Shown here: one piece after another, positions 1 through 8,675 of the stretch
Position numbering within the stretch: position 1 is the stretch's first letter
Layout of the letters: the number at the start of each line of letters is the position of its first letter
Assembly: GCA_938004015.1 (NCBI GenBank)
Contig: CALKWU010000006.1
Span: forward strand, 24,328 to 88,327
Origin: an uncultured Oceanobacillus sp.
Lineage (GTDB): Bacteria > Bacillota > Bacilli > Bacillales > Amphibacillaceae
DNA length: 64,000 nt
Reading direction: 5' to 3'
Program-made: the position numbers and the translations under genes
Notes under the pieces: model-generated
Told to the model about the DNA's origin: nothing
The model's input: the letters and a program-made list of their open reading frames with translations, nothing else
Databases searched by the model: none

Positions 1-965
1 TCACCCGGGTGATTGAGGGTGCACAAGTCATTTCCATCCCCCCGGAAAGGGAAATCATCGATGTCGTACCTGAACAATTCATCGTCGATGGCCTCGAGGG
101 CATTACCGATCCACGGGGAATGATCGGTGTCCGTTTGGAAATGGAAGGGACATTGATCACCTGTTCGAAAACGGTATTACATAATACACTGAAGTGTGTG
201 GAAAGGGCAGGATTGGAAGTTGCCGATATTTGTTTATCGCCTTTGGCAGCCGGTTCCATCGCATTATCCAAAGATGAGAAAAACATGGGTGTCGCGCTCA
301 TCGATGTCGGTGGTGGTTGTACAACTGTATCGATTTTTGAAAATGGACATCTGACCGGGACAAGCACCATCGTCCTCGGAGGAGACAACATCACGAAAGA
401 TTTATCAATCGGATTACGCACTTCAACACAAGAAGCCGAAGATATCAAGCTGGAATACGGCTATGCGTATTATGATGACGCCGATGAAAATGAAACCTTT
501 GACGTATCAATCATCGGCAGCAATCAAAGACAAACATACAATCAACTGCAAATTTCTGATATGATTGAAGCGAGAATGGAAGAAATCTTTGAATTTGCAT
601 CTCGGGAAATCAAACGGATGGGCTACCATGAACTGCCGGGAGGATATGTATTGACCGGTGGAACGATGGCAATGCCCGGAGTTTTGGAATTGGCACAAGA
701 TATTTTTTATTCCAATGTCCGTATTGCGATACCGGATTACATCGGAGTAAGAGAACCGCTTTACACGACCGGTGTCGGTATCTTGCAATTCGCCTACCGC
801 AATGCGAAAATCCAAGGAAAAGAGATATACCCGAGTGTGACGGAAGTCGATCGGGAAGTGAATCCGAAGCGGAATCAAAAACAGCCGAAAACAAAAGGGA
901 AAAAAGCAACAAAGAAGAAAAAAGAATCCAGTTTTGCAAATTTATTCAAATATTTCTTTGATTAA
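1..965 (+). CDS. ftsA: Cell division protein FtsA, 5' end cut off by the window
   Basis: Actin-like ATPase that tethers FtsZ filaments to the membrane at the division site. The frame is already open at base 3, so roughly the first 115-120 residues of a family protein of about 440 are outside the window; the GTG at 9 is an internal valine, not a start. Visible are the second phosphate-binding segment (ALIDVGGGCTTVSIF), the adenosine-binding stretch (GYVLTGGTMAMPGV), a basic low-complexity linker of Lys, Gln and Thr, and a terminal amphipathic membrane-targeting helix (SSFANLFKYFFD). ftsZ follows after 89 bases, the usual order. Identification is secure. Confidence 0.96.
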   Translation, partial: TRVIEGAQVISIPPEREIIDVVPEQFIVDGLEGITDPRGMIGVRLEMEGTLITCSKTVLHNTLKCVERAGLEVADICLSPLAAGSIALSKDEKNMGVALIDVGGGCTTVSIFENGHLTGTSTIVLGGDNITKDLSIGLRTSTQEAEDIKLEYGYAYYDDADENETFDVSIIGSNQRQTYNQLQISDMIEARMEEIFEFASREIKRMGYHELPGGYVLTGGTMAMPGVLELAQDIFYSNVRIAIPDYIGVREPLYTTGVGILQFAYRNAKIQGKEIYPSVTEVDREVNPKRNQKQPKTKGKKATKKKKESSFANLFKYFFD

Positions 966-1054
966 TCGAAGAAACGGATGATACAGTCAGGTTGGCATCT
1001 AAATCATCAGCTTCTGGAATGCTTGTAATTTTGTCATATTAGGAGGAACTGAGT

Positions 1055-2188
1055 ATGTTGGAGTTTGACACAAACATGGAGGAATTAGCGAAAATAAAAG
1101 TTGTTGGCGTTGGTGGTGGCGGCAACAACGCAGTGAACCGTATGATCGAAGATGGGGTGGAAGGTGTTGAATTCATTACCGTCAACACGGACGCACAAGC
1201 TTTGAATTTATCGAAAGCGGAAATAAAAGTTCAAATCGGGGCGAAACTCACCCGTGGACTCGGTGCAGGTGCCAATCCGGAAATCGGTAAAAAAGCGGCC
1301 GAGGAAAGCAAGGAACAATTGGAAGAAGTCCTGAGCGGAGCCGATATGATTTTCGTCACCGCTGGAATGGGTGGAGGAACCGGAACAGGAGCGGCTCCGG
1401 TCATTGCGGAAATTGCGAAAGAACTCGGCGCTTTGACGGTCGGGGTAGTGACTCGTCCATTTTCCTTCGAAGGAAGACGTAGAGCGAAGCAGGCCATGTC
1501 AGGGATTGATACGTTGAAAAGCAATGTCGATACATTGATCGTCATTCCAAATGACCGTTTGCTTGAAATCGTCGATAAAAACACACCGATGTTGGAAGCT
1601 TTCCGTGAAGCGGACAATGTTTTAAGACAAGGGGTGCAAGGCATTTCCGATTTGATCGCGAAACCGGGTCTCATCAACGTCGACTTTGCGGACGTGAAAA
1701 CGATTATGTACGACAAAGGTTCCGCATTGATGGGTATCGGTATTGCGACCGGAGAAACGAGAGCGACTGAAGCGGCGAAAAAAGCGATTTCCAGTCCGTT
1801 GCTTGAAACATCCATTGACGGTGCCAACGGTATTTTGATGAACATCACCGGCGGACCGAACTTGAGTCTATATGAAGTGCAAGAAGCGGCAGACCTTGTG
1901 ACGAATGCTGCCGATGAAGAAGTGAACGTCATCTTCGGTTCTGTCATCAACGAAAGCTTAAGTGATGAGATCGTCGTCACGGTCATTGCAACAGGGTTTG
2001 ACGAATCCGCTCAAAAGCAAAAGCTTGCTAAAAGGGAGGAAAGACCGCGGATTGTTGAAAGACAGCAAGCAGCGACAAAACAAATGGAGGACAATATCCC
2101 TCCTCGGGAATCCGGGCCGGCACCCAATTTAGATGAAGATGAATTGGATATCCCTACTTTCCTCAGAAATCGGAACCGGAACCGCTGA
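1055..2188 (+). CDS. ftsZ: Cell division GTPase FtsZ
   Basis: Tubulin-like GTPase of 377 residues that polymerises into the cytokinetic Z ring. The tubulin signature GGGTGTG is at about residues 106-112. The N-terminal nucleotide-binding loop ([13 protein letters not shown]) is at 18-30, and the T7 synergy-loop region lies near 207. A variable linker leads to the conserved C-terminal peptide ([12 protein letters not shown]) that binds FtsA and SepF. The ATG at 1055 is preceded by AGGAGGAA with good spacing. Partners encoded in this window are FtsA, SepF and the topological regulator DivIVA. A stem-loop with a T tract closes the ftsAZ unit. Confidence 0.99.
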   Translation: MLEFDTNMEELAKIKVVGVGGGGNNAVNRMIEDGVEGVEFITVNTDAQALNLSKAEIKVQIGAKLTRGLGAGANPEIGKKAAEESKEQLEEVLSGADMIFVTAGMGGGTGTGAAPVIAEIAKELGALTVGVVTRPFSFEGRRRAKQAMSGIDTLKSNVDTLIVIPNDRLLEIVDKNTPMLEAFREADNVLRQGVQGISDLIAKPGLINVDFADVKTIMYDKGSALMGIGIATGETRATEAAKKAISSPLLETSIDGANGILMNITGGPNLSLYEVQEAADLVTNAADEEVNVIFGSVINESLSDEIVVTVIATGFDESAQKQKLAKREERPRIVERQQAATKQMEDNIPPRESGPAPNLDEDELDIPTFLRNRNRNR

Positions 2189-2206
2189 TTACGAGAAATA
2201 GATCGA

Positions 2207-2260
2207 GGCATGACAAAAATGTCAGTCATTACAGACGACAAATTGTCATGCCAATTTTTT
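2207..2260 (+). terminator. Rho-independent terminator of ftsAZ
   Basis: Perfect 10-bp inverted repeat, GGCATGACAA at 2207-2216 and TTGTCATGCC at 2243-2252, followed by a T-rich run. A smaller hairpin (TGACA...TGTCA) sits inside the 5' arm and could compete. It separates ftsZ from the sporulation genes. Confidence 0.8.
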
Positions 2261-2283
2261 ATGGAATTTTCTCCTGCATTTTT

Positions 2284-2370
2284 TCCGACAAAGGCCGAAC
2301 ATATTAGTGAAAAGAAGTTGAATATCGCATACAAGAATTGACAGACTTTTTTTTATAAGTGAGCTATACT
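2284..2370 (+). promoter_or_regulatory. Spo0A-type long-spaced promoter of the spoIIG operon
   Basis: A perfect -35 TTGACA (2338-2343) and a good -10 TATACT (2365-2370) are separated by 21 bases, about 4 more than normal for SigmaA. The B. subtilis spoIIG promoter has the same oddity, with a spacer of about 22, and needs phosphorylated Spo0A for activation. Two near matches to the Spo0A box lie upstream in opposite orientations: TCCGACA at 2284-2290 and GGCCGAA at 2293-2299, each one base off consensus. The promoter is seen directly; Spo0A binding is inferred. Confidence 0.72.
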
Positions 2371-2423
2371 GCATTTACAGCTAGTGATTCCCTATTCGTA
2401 GAAAAGAAGAAAGGGAGAGGGCA

Positions 2424-3347
2424 TTGGCGGCGATCTACCTTGATGCAGTATGGCTCCTTAATTTTTTGTTGGATTATATGTTGCTATTATTGACGAACAA
2501 GCTGGCCCGATTACATACGAACCGTTTTCGGTTGGCTTTCGGTGCATTCATCGCCTCGTTGATCGTACCTTTCTCCGTCTATTATCCGGAATCCTTTGTC
2601 AGCTCGGCCGTAGGAAAAATGTTGTTTTCCATCATCATCATTCTCATCAGTTTTCGTTTCCTATCTTTCCGTCACATGTTGAAACTATTGTTTTTGTTTT
2701 ATTTCATCACTTTTTCTATAGGGGGAGGATTGATAGCGCTACATTTTATCGCCCAACAACCGATTACTGTTTCCCAAGCAGGGATACTGACCTTCAACTC
2801 CGGTTACGGCGACCCAATCAGCTGGATATTTGTCATCATCGGCTTTCCTGTTGTTTGGTTTTTCACGAAACGACGTATGGACAAGCACGTACAAGATAAA
2901 ATCAAGTACGATATGGAAATCCAGGTGACCTTGACGCTGAAAGGTGACAGCCATTCGACAAAAGGGCTCATCGACAGTGGTAACATGCTCACCTGTCCTT
3001 TTTCAAAAAAACCGGTCATCATTTGCGATGAAATATTTTTAATGAATTGGTTTGAAAAAACAGAATGGGAACAAATGAAAAGCTCATATGAAAAGTTGGA
3101 TATGGATTTGCTTCCAGAACGCTGGGTCGACAGTTTGCGTATCATCCCGTACCAAGGAGTTGAAGGAGGAAACGGTTTTATGTTTACGATTTATCCGGAA
3201 GAAATGCGCATCGTCTATGACGGAAAAGAGATCCGCACCACTGATTTTTTAGTCGGGATTCAATTCGGCAAATTGACACGGGAAGGAAATTATCACTGTT
3301 TGTTGCACCCGGAACTGATTCAATCTGCTATTCATTATTCAGCATAA
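2424..3347 (+). CDS. spoIIGA: SpoIIGA, membrane aspartic protease that activates pro-SigmaE
   Basis: Sporulation-specific protease of 307 residues in the septal membrane that removes the pro-sequence of SigmaE in response to forespore SpoIIR. The N-terminal half carries about five hydrophobic spans (residues 5-150). The soluble C-terminal half has the aspartic-protease triad motif DSG (GLIDSGNMLTCPF) with Asp near residue 184. The start is TTG at 2424 behind AAGGGAGAGG. Its substrate gene sigE begins 18 bases downstream in the same operon. Length and motif match the family. Confidence 0.96.
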   Translation: MAAIYLDAVWLLNFLLDYMLLLLTNKLARLHTNRFRLAFGAFIASLIVPFSVYYPESFVSSAVGKMLFSIIIILISFRFLSFRHMLKLLFLFYFITFSIGGGLIALHFIAQQPITVSQAGILTFNSGYGDPISWIFVIIGFPVVWFFTKRRMDKHVQDKIKYDMEIQVTLTLKGDSHSTKGLIDSGNMLTCPFSKKPVIICDEIFLMNWFEKTEWEQMKSSYEKLDMDLLPERWVDSLRIIPYQGVEGGNGFMFTIYPEEMRIVYDGKEIRTTDFLVGIQFGKLTREGNYHCLLHPELIQSAIHYSA

Positions 3348-3365
3348 TCAGAAAGGATGGTAACG

Positions 3366-4079
3366 ATGTGGAAAATTCGTTTACGGTTATTATGGTATCG
3401 TTTTCTTTTCAAATTAAAAATCAAATCCCCGGAAATTTATTATATTGGTGGGAAAGAAGCGCTTCCTCCGCCATTAGAAAAAGATGAGGAGCAGAAATTG
3501 TTACAATTGTTGGCAAAAGGGGACGAGTCAGCACGGGCGGTATTGATCGAAAGAAATCTACGGTTAGTCGTCTATATCGCCCGAAAGTTTGAAAATACTG
3601 GGATCAACATCGAGGATTTGATTAGCATCGGGACGATCGGATTGATAAAAGCAGTGAATACGTTCAAACCGGAAAAGAAAATCAAACTGGCGACCTATGC
3701 TTCCCGTTGCATTGAAAATGAAATCCTCATGTATTTACGTCGGACGAATAAATTGAAATCGGAAATATCTTTCGACGAGCCATTGAATATCGATTGGGAT
3801 GGGAATGAATTATTGCTTTCGGATGTTTTGGGCACGGAAGAAGACATCATTACAAAAAATTTGGAATCGGATGTGGACAAAAATTTATTGCGGGACGCCC
3901 TTTCACGGCTGAACAAACGGGAACAACAAATCATGACACTACGATTCGGTCTGCAAGGTGAAAAAGAAAGGACACAAAAAGATGTCGCCGATATGTTAGG
4001 TATATCCCAATCATATATTTCCCGGCTCGAGAAAAAAATTATCCGTCGATTGCAAAAAGAGTTTGAAAAAATGATATAA
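3366..4079 (+). CDS. sigE: RNA polymerase sigma factor SigmaE (mother cell), pro-form
   Basis: Early mother-cell sporulation sigma factor, made as an inactive membrane-associated precursor. The first ~27 residues form a hydrophobic and basic pro-sequence, with the cleavage region just before YYIGG. The rest is a full sigma70-type protein: region 2 with [18 protein letters not shown] and the -10 recognition helix, then region 4 with an HTH ([19 protein letters not shown]). An ATG also occurs at 3357, but it overlaps the ribosome binding site AAAGGATGG. The ATG at 3366 has better spacing and gives 237 residues, close to the B. subtilis protein. Confidence 0.96.
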   Translation: MWKIRLRLLWYRFLFKLKIKSPEIYYIGGKEALPPPLEKDEEQKLLQLLAKGDESARAVLIERNLRLVVYIARKFENTGINIEDLISIGTIGLIKAVNTFKPEKKIKLATYASRCIENEILMYLRRTNKLKSEISFDEPLNIDWDGNELLLSDVLGTEEDIITKNLESDVDKNLLRDALSRLNKREQQIMTLRFGLQGEKERTQKDVADMLGISQSYISRLEKKIIRRLQKEFEKMI

Positions 4080-4135
4080 CCCATTCAAGTATCGGCTTTC
4101 AGGCAATATTGCCAATTTCTTACACTTTCTCCACT

Positions 4136-4164
4136 GCATAAAAACCTTTTCGGAAGGAGATACT
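4136..4164 (+). promoter_or_regulatory. Probable SigmaF promoter of sigG
   Basis: GCATA at 4136-4140 and GGAGATACT at 4156-4164 are separated by 15 bases. They match the forespore SigmaF pattern GYATA, about 15-16 bases, GGnnAnAnT. This is where the spoIIIG promoter is expected, since sigG must be transcribed in the forespore independently of spoIIG read-through. Assigned by pattern only. Confidence 0.65.
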
Positions 4165-4203
4165 GTCCTTGAACAGCATCGACATCTGGGAGGGTTGACA
4201 GAA

Positions 4204-4986
4204 ATGGCCAGACATAAAGTACAGATATGCGGTGTGGATACTTCAAAACTGCCGGTACTTACGAATGAAGAAATGAAAAAATTGTTCATTCGACTGCAAC
4301 AGGAGAACGATCTTTCAGCAAGGGAAGAACTTGTAAATGGGAATTTACGATTGGTATTGAGCGTCATCCAGCGGTTCAATAACCGTGGCGAGTATGTGGA
4401 TGACTTATTCCAAGTCGGATGTATCGGTCTTATGAAATCGATAGATAACTTTGATCTAAGTCATAATGTACGTTTTTCCACTTATGCGGTACCGATGATC
4501 ATCGGGGAAATCCGCCGTTATTTGAGGGATAATAATCCGATCCGTGTATCCCGTTCGCTTAGGGATATAGCTTACAAATCTTTGCAAGCTCGGGAATTGT
4601 TGATGAACAAAACGTCCCGTGAACCGACACATAAAGAAATTGCCGAAGAAACAGGGATTCCGGAAGAAGATATCGTATTTGCCTTGGATGCGATCCAAGA
4701 ACCGGTATCTTTGTTTGAGCCGATATACAATGATGGCGGCGATCCGATTTATGTCGTCGATCAAATCAGTGATGAGAAGGATAAAGCATCCAATTGGGAT
4801 GATAAGATTTCATTGAAAGAGGGTATGGTTCAGTTAAACGAAAGAGAAAAATTGATTTTGAATAAACGCTTTTTCCAAGGGAAAACGCAAATGGAAGTCG
4901 CCGAAGAAATCGGCATTTCCCAAGCCCAAGTATCCCGCCTGGAAAAAGCAGCGATCAAACAAATGAATAAAAGAATGTTCGAGTAA
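4204..4986 (+). CDS. sigG: RNA polymerase sigma factor SigmaG (late forespore)
   Basis: Forespore-specific sigma factor that drives genes for spore DNA protection, germination and late assembly. The 260 residues contain the characteristic N-terminus (VQICGVDTSKLPVL), sigma regions 2.1-2.4 (SVIQRFNNRGEYVDDLFQVG), region 3, and a region 4 HTH (TQMEVAEEIGISQAQVSRLE). The ATG at 4204 follows GGGAGGG by nine bases and reproduces the B. subtilis length; an in-frame TTG at 4195 overlaps that site and was not used. ylmA, which often follows, is absent here. Confidence 0.97.
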   Translation: MARHKVQICGVDTSKLPVLTNEEMKKLFIRLQQENDLSAREELVNGNLRLVLSVIQRFNNRGEYVDDLFQVGCIGLMKSIDNFDLSHNVRFSTYAVPMIIGEIRRYLRDNNPIRVSRSLRDIAYKSLQARELLMNKTSREPTHKEIAEETGIPEEDIVFALDAIQEPVSLFEPIYNDGGDPIYVVDQISDEKDKASNWDDKISLKEGMVQLNEREKLILNKRFFQGKTQMEVAEEIGISQAQVSRLEKAAIKQMNKRMFE

Positions 4987-5006
4987 ACCAACTATTTTTG
5001 TGAAGA

Positions 5007-5146
5007 AAAGTTAGGACAAAACATTTTTTGGTTCTAGAAAAACCCGAACAATACAACTTGAGTGTCAAACTCGTTCCGTATATTTCCGGAGCTTTTCAAG
5101 TAAAATGTTCGTGTTTTTCTAGGACCATTGTTTTGTCCTAACTTTT
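5007..5146. repeat. Long imperfect palindrome (element A) between sigG and ylmC
   Basis: The outer arms, about 18 bases at 5007-5022 and 5129-5146 (containing AGTTAGGACAAAACA and its complement), are nearly perfect. Pairing continues inward through TTCTAGAAAAAC-type segments, CCGAACA with TGTTCG, and ACTTGA with TCAAGT. The tip is TTCCGTATATTTCCGGAGC (5074-5092). The right arm ends in a T run (5143-5148), so the element can act as a terminator. The tip sequence recurs at 19919-19937, which suggests a dispersed family rather than a one-off terminator. Confidence 0.75.
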
Positions 5147-5218
5147 TTCTGTTCATTTCTATATCTTGTTTTAAAACTGTTTGAACGATGCATATAGTGT
5201 AGTAAGTGAGGTGAGTAT

Positions 5219-5479
5219 ATGATGCGTTTATCGGAATTACAAGTGAAAGAGGTCATTTCGGTCGTTGATGGAAGAAGGTTAGGTTTTATCATCGACTTGG
5301 AGATTGATGTCACGACAGGAAAAATCATTTCACTCATTTTGGCAGATCGTGATTCAAAAGGAGGGTTTTTTGGTAAAACCGAAGAAATCCAAGTATTGTG
5401 GAAACAAATCCTTAGAATCGGAGAAGATGTCATCTTAGTGAAAGAAAGCGCCGGGAATCAACAATTGTTATTACCTTAA
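5219..5479 (+). CDS. ylmC: YlmC/YmxH family PRC-barrel sporulation protein
   Basis: Small protein of 86 residues that is almost entirely one PRC-barrel domain (LSELQVKEVISVVDGRRLG, then VTTGKIISLILADRD and GEDVILV). The family is widespread in endospore formers and sits beside sigG, but its biochemical role is not established. Two adjacent ATG codons (5219 and 5222) follow GAGGTGAG, and either could be the start. A CATATAGT at 5191-5198 resembles a SigmaE -10 element, but no convincing -35 was seen. The upstream palindrome probably isolates it from sigG. Confidence 0.88.
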   Translation: MMRLSELQVKEVISVVDGRRLGFIIDLEIDVTTGKIISLILADRDSKGGFFGKTEEIQVLWKQILRIGEDVILVKESAGNQQLLLP

Positions 5480-5551
5480 GAAAATGGTCAAAATAAGTTA
5501 TTTACCTGTCAATATGTGATAAAATGGTACAAGGTAAAGGAGGTTCGCCAG

Positions 5552-6361
5552 ATGAAGGAACCGTTTGTTTTGAAAGAAAAACAACTATTCGTTCTTGAAA
5601 AATGGCAGCAATTGTCGGAAAAATTGAAAGTCGGATTTACGACGAAAAATGGCGGTGTAAGTAAAGGAGACTTTTCAAGTTTCAATTGCGGCCTCCACGT
5701 CCATGATGATCGAAATGATGTTTTAGAAAACAGGAGGAAACTTGCCGACTTGCTCGATTTTCCCCTTGAAGATTGGGTCGCTGGTGAACAAATTCATGGA
5801 AACGATGTGCAATATGTTACGGTTGACGATAGAGGAAAAGGAGCCACTGATCTTTCCACGGCCTTATCTGGAACCGATGGCCTACTAACGAAAGGAAAGG
5901 GAATTCTACTTACAGCTTTTTTTGCTGATTGTATCCCACTTTTCTTTTTTGACCCTGTTGAAGAAATGATTGGGATCGCCCATGCGGGTTGGAAAGGAAC
6001 GGTAAAAGAAATAGCTGGTGAAATGGTCAATGCTTTCAAGAAAAATGGTTCGAAACCGGAACATATTCTCGTAGCGATTGGACCGGGAATTTCAAAAACG
6101 CATTATGAAGTGGATACTTATGTCGCATCACAAATCGACGAAGGCTATCGAAAAAAAGTCCTCTTTCCACTAGGGAATGACAGGTATTTATTGGATCTGA
6201 AAGAATTGAACAAGGAAATCCTTTTACATTATGGAATATTCAGGCATAATATAGATAAGACAAATTATTGTACGTTTCACGATGATGAGCTGTTTTTCTC
6301 GCATCGAAGAGATCAGGGTAGAACCGGGAGGATGCTCGGATTCATCGGTATGATGCAATGA
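5552..6361 (+). CDS. pgeF: Peptidoglycan editing factor PgeF (laccase-domain protein, YlmD)
   Basis: Member of the DUF152/laccase-domain family of 269 residues. Family members are described as purine nucleoside oxidoreductases or phosphorylases, and PgeF as an editor that prevents misincorporation of the wrong first amino acid into peptidoglycan precursors. The metal-binding His-Cys-His set is visible at about H82 (EQIHGND), C127 (ADCIPL) and H144 (GIAHAGWKGT). ATG 5552 follows AAAGGAGG; the longer frame from 5516 has no ribosome binding site. It starts the ylmD-ylmH run leading to division genes. Confidence 0.93.
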   Translation: MKEPFVLKEKQLFVLEKWQQLSEKLKVGFTTKNGGVSKGDFSSFNCGLHVHDDRNDVLENRRKLADLLDFPLEDWVAGEQIHGNDVQYVTVDDRGKGATDLSTALSGTDGLLTKGKGILLTAFFADCIPLFFFDPVEEMIGIAHAGWKGTVKEIAGEMVNAFKKNGSKPEHILVAIGPGISKTHYEVDTYVASQIDEGYRKKVLFPLGNDRYLLDLKELNKEILLHYGIFRHNIDKTNYCTFHDDELFFSHRRDQGRTGRMLGFIGMMQ

Positions 6362-6385
6362 TGAAGTTGGAGGGTTTTCGAAATA

Positions 6386-7057
6386 ATGGTTGTAACAGAG
6401 AACTATGAAAAAATATTGAATGATATAGAAGAAGCTTGTCGATGCAGCGGAAGAAAAATGGAAGAAATAACGTTAATTGCAGTGACGAAATATGTTACAA
6501 TTGAACGAAATAGAGAGTTGATGGAAGCTGGCATCAACCATTTCGGGGAAAATCGCAGCGATGAATTTTTGCGGAAATATGAAGCGATCGGTGATGAAGC
6601 GACTTGGCATTTCATCGGCACTTTGCAATCAAGAAAAGTGAAAGATGTCATCGACAAGGTCGATACGATCCATTCTTTAGACCGTATCTCACTTGCAAAA
6701 CAAATCAACAAGCGGGCCTCTCGTACGATTGATTGTTTCGTCCAAGTGAATGTCAGTGGTGAAGAAACGAAACATGGACTTCAGGTGGATGAAGTGGAGT
6801 CTTTCGTCGACGAAATGGCGAATTACGAAAAAATTAGAGTGGTAGGTTTAATGACGATGGCGCCACATGTCGACGATGAGGATGTGATACGTGACGTTTT
6901 CAGAAAGCTCGCGGGATTGAGGGATACGATCCGCGACAAAAAATTATCCCATGCTCCTTGCGAGTATTTGTCGATGGGAATGAGCAATGATTTTGAAATT
7001 GCGGTCGAAGAAGGGGCGACCCATCTTCGTATCGGAACCAAATTGGTAGGCGAATGA
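6386..7057 (+). CDS. ylmE: YggS/PLPBP-type pyridoxal phosphate homeostasis protein YlmE
   Basis: Single-domain TIM-barrel PLP-binding protein of 223 residues that buffers free pyridoxal 5'-phosphate and has no known catalytic activity. The PLP lysine is K35 in IAVTKYV. Other family marks are FGENR, WHFIGTLQSRK, GLMTMAPH and the phosphate-binding LSMGMSNDFE and LRIGT. The ribosome binding site is GGAGGG, with ATG at 6386, 25 bases after pgeF. It is co-transcribed with sepF, whose coding region starts 30 bases downstream. Confidence 0.95.
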   Translation: MVVTENYEKILNDIEEACRCSGRKMEEITLIAVTKYVTIERNRELMEAGINHFGENRSDEFLRKYEAIGDEATWHFIGTLQSRKVKDVIDKVDTIHSLDRISLAKQINKRASRTIDCFVQVNVSGEETKHGLQVDEVESFVDEMANYEKIRVVGLMTMAPHVDDEDVIRDVFRKLAGLRDTIRDKKLSHAPCEYLSMGMSNDFEIAVEEGATHLRIGTKLVGE

Positions 7058-7086
7058 CCCGCTTGCCTTGTAAAAGAGGTGATCCC

Positions 7087-7494
7087 ATGAGCATTAAGAG
7101 CAAGATTAAAAATTATTTTACATTGGATGACGAATATGAGTACGAATACATCGACGAGGACGACCTACCGAAAAACGTCAAAAAACAAACTGAAAATGTC
7201 GTCAATTTGCAAACTGTACAGCAGCCGGCGCAAAAAGTGGTATTATGCGAGCCGCAATCGTATAATGAAGTGCAGGAAATCGCCGACCACATCATCCATA
7301 AGCGGTCGGTCGTCATCAATTTGCAACGGCTTGAGCACCATCAAGCAAAACGGGTCGTCGATTTTTTAAGCGGTACGGTTTATGCACTGAATGGAGAGAT
7401 AAAAAAACTAGGTGCGGAAACGTTTTTATGCACGCCTGAACATGTGGATGTCACCGGAACGATTTCCGACACGTATCCGTACGAAGATGATTGA
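7087..7494 (+). CDS. sepF: Cell division protein SepF
   Basis: Membrane-associated partner of FtsZ that bundles protofilaments into rings and bends them at the septum; overlaps functionally with FtsA. The 135-residue protein begins with an amphipathic membrane helix (MSIKSKIKNYFTL), followed by an acidic Glu/Tyr/Asp stretch. The C-terminal SepF core follows (VVLCEPQSYNEVQEIADHI, then VVDFLSGTVYALNGEIKKLG). ATG 7087 follows AAAGAGGTGATC; the frame is open from 7054 but lacks a ribosome binding site there. Confidence 0.95.
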   Translation: MSIKSKIKNYFTLDDEYEYEYIDEDDLPKNVKKQTENVVNLQTVQQPAQKVVLCEPQSYNEVQEIADHIIHKRSVVINLQRLEHHQAKRVVDFLSGTVYALNGEIKKLGAETFLCTPEHVDVTGTISDTYPYEDD

Positions 7495-7514
7495 AAAAAG
7501 GATGGTAGTGTTAT

Positions 7515-7769
7515 ATGGTTCAATTGGTAAGCTTGGCAATCACTTTATATTCTTGGCTTTTAATCATTTATATATTGATGTCTTGGTTCCCGGGAGCACG
7601 GGACACATCTTTCGGTGAAATGATTGGAAGGCTTTGTGAGCCTTATTTGGAAATATTCCGGAGGTTCATACCACCATTGGGAATGATCGACTTTTCACCA
7701 ATCGTGGCAATCATTGTGTTGCGTTTTGCAGGATACGGTCTAATCGCTTTTATAGATATGATTTTTTAA
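7515..7769 (+). CDS. ylmG: YggT family membrane protein YlmG
   Basis: Small integral membrane protein of 84 residues with two hydrophobic spans (about 4-24 and 61-82) separated by a loop with the family's conserved pattern ([30 protein letters not shown]). YggT proteins are linked by position to division and envelope genes, and chloroplast relatives affect nucleoid distribution; the molecular role is unknown. It lies 20 bases after sepF in the same operon. Confidence 0.92.
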   Translation: MVQLVSLAITLYSWLLIIYILMSWFPGARDTSFGEMIGRLCEPYLEIFRRFIPPLGMIDFSPIVAIIVLRFAGYGLIAFIDMIF

Positions 7770-7811
7770 CGGAAGCCTGCAAAGTGACGGAGGAGATATA
7801 GGAAGAAACAG

Positions 7812-8588
7812 ATGGATATTTATCAGCATTTTCGCAAAGAGGAAGAACCGTTCATTGATCAAGTCGTGTTCTGGAAGGAACAGGTGGAAAGGAATTACAT
7901 CCCAAAACTCACCGACTTTTTGGATCCCAGGGAACAACAAATCCTCCAAATGGTGATCGGTGAACAAAATGAAGTAATCAAACTGCTGGCCTCTGGCGGC
8001 TATCGACATGCAGAAAGGAAACGGATGATCATCGCTCCCTTCTACGAGGAAGTGGAAGAAGAAGATTTCCAATTATCGTTGTTGGAAGCGACTTATGAGA
8101 AGAAATTCATCACATTGACCCACCGGGATGTAATGGGAGCATTTCTTTCCCTCGGCATTAAACGGGAGAAGCTCGGTGATATATTTGTAGAGGGCGGTCT
8201 GATTCAAATGATCGTCGCAAAAGAAATCAGTTCATATGTTATGATGAATTTGACTTCTGTCAAAAACGCAAAGACGACGTTTCATGAAAAAGATTTCGAG
8301 CAAATCCGCATTCCTGAACCGAACTGGGTCGAATCGAATCAAACCGTTTCATCTCTACGGCTCGATAATGTCATCAAAGAAATTTATCGGATGTCACGGA
8401 AAGATGCTCAGATGGCAGTGGAAAAACAATTGGTGAAAGTGAACCATAAAATCGTCGAGGATAGTAAATTCCAAATCGAGGAAGGGGATTTATTATCAGT
8501 GCGTGGGAAGGGAAGAAGCAAGCTCATCAAAATCGAAGGACAAACAAGAAAAGACAAATTTCGGATAAGAACAGCTATTTTGAAATAG
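7812..8588 (+). CDS. ylmH: S4-domain RNA-binding protein YlmH (RqcP2-like)
   Basis: 258 residues with a C-terminal S4 RNA-binding domain (SLRLDNVIKEIYRMSRKDAQ, then VKVNHKIV and GDLLSVRGKGR at about residues 180-245) and an N-terminal YlmH module (FLDPREQQIL, GDIFVEGG). B. subtilis YlmH binds stalled 50S-tRNA complexes and can replace RqcP in ribosome quality control. The RQC elongator RqcH is encoded about 12 kb away in this window. The gene sits between ylmG and divIVA as usual. Confidence 0.93.
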   Translation: MDIYQHFRKEEEPFIDQVVFWKEQVERNYIPKLTDFLDPREQQILQMVIGEQNEVIKLLASGGYRHAERKRMIIAPFYEEVEEEDFQLSLLEATYEKKFITLTHRDVMGAFLSLGIKREKLGDIFVEGGLIQMIVAKEISSYVMMNLTSVKNAKTTFHEKDFEQIRIPEPNWVESNQTVSSLRLDNVIKEIYRMSRKDAQMAVEKQLVKVNHKIVEDSKFQIEEGDLLSVRGKGRSKLIKIEGQTRKDKFRIRTAILK

Positions 8589-8675
8589 TGTTCCTTGAAT
8601 TTTTAAAGGTATTTCAATAAAAATGGCGAATTAAATCAATACGTGCAGAAAATCATCAATAAGGAGGTGGCCACG

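Noticed and set aside
1231..1986. Minus-strand open frame of 251 codons opposite ftsZ
   Set aside because: Antisense shadow of FtsZ: Ser/Pro/Ile-rich translation, no recognisable domain or start signal.
3357..3365. Upstream ATG for sigE
   Set aside because: It overlaps the ribosome binding site. The ATG at 3366 gives the expected pro-SigmaE length.
4091..4114. GGCAATATTGCC palindrome after sigE considered as a terminator
   Set aside because: The stem is short and AT-rich with no clear T run, and it could equally be chance.
5180..5200. CATATAGT before ylmC as a SigmaE promoter
   Set aside because: The -10 half fits, but no acceptable -35 was found at the right distance, so it was left as a remark only.
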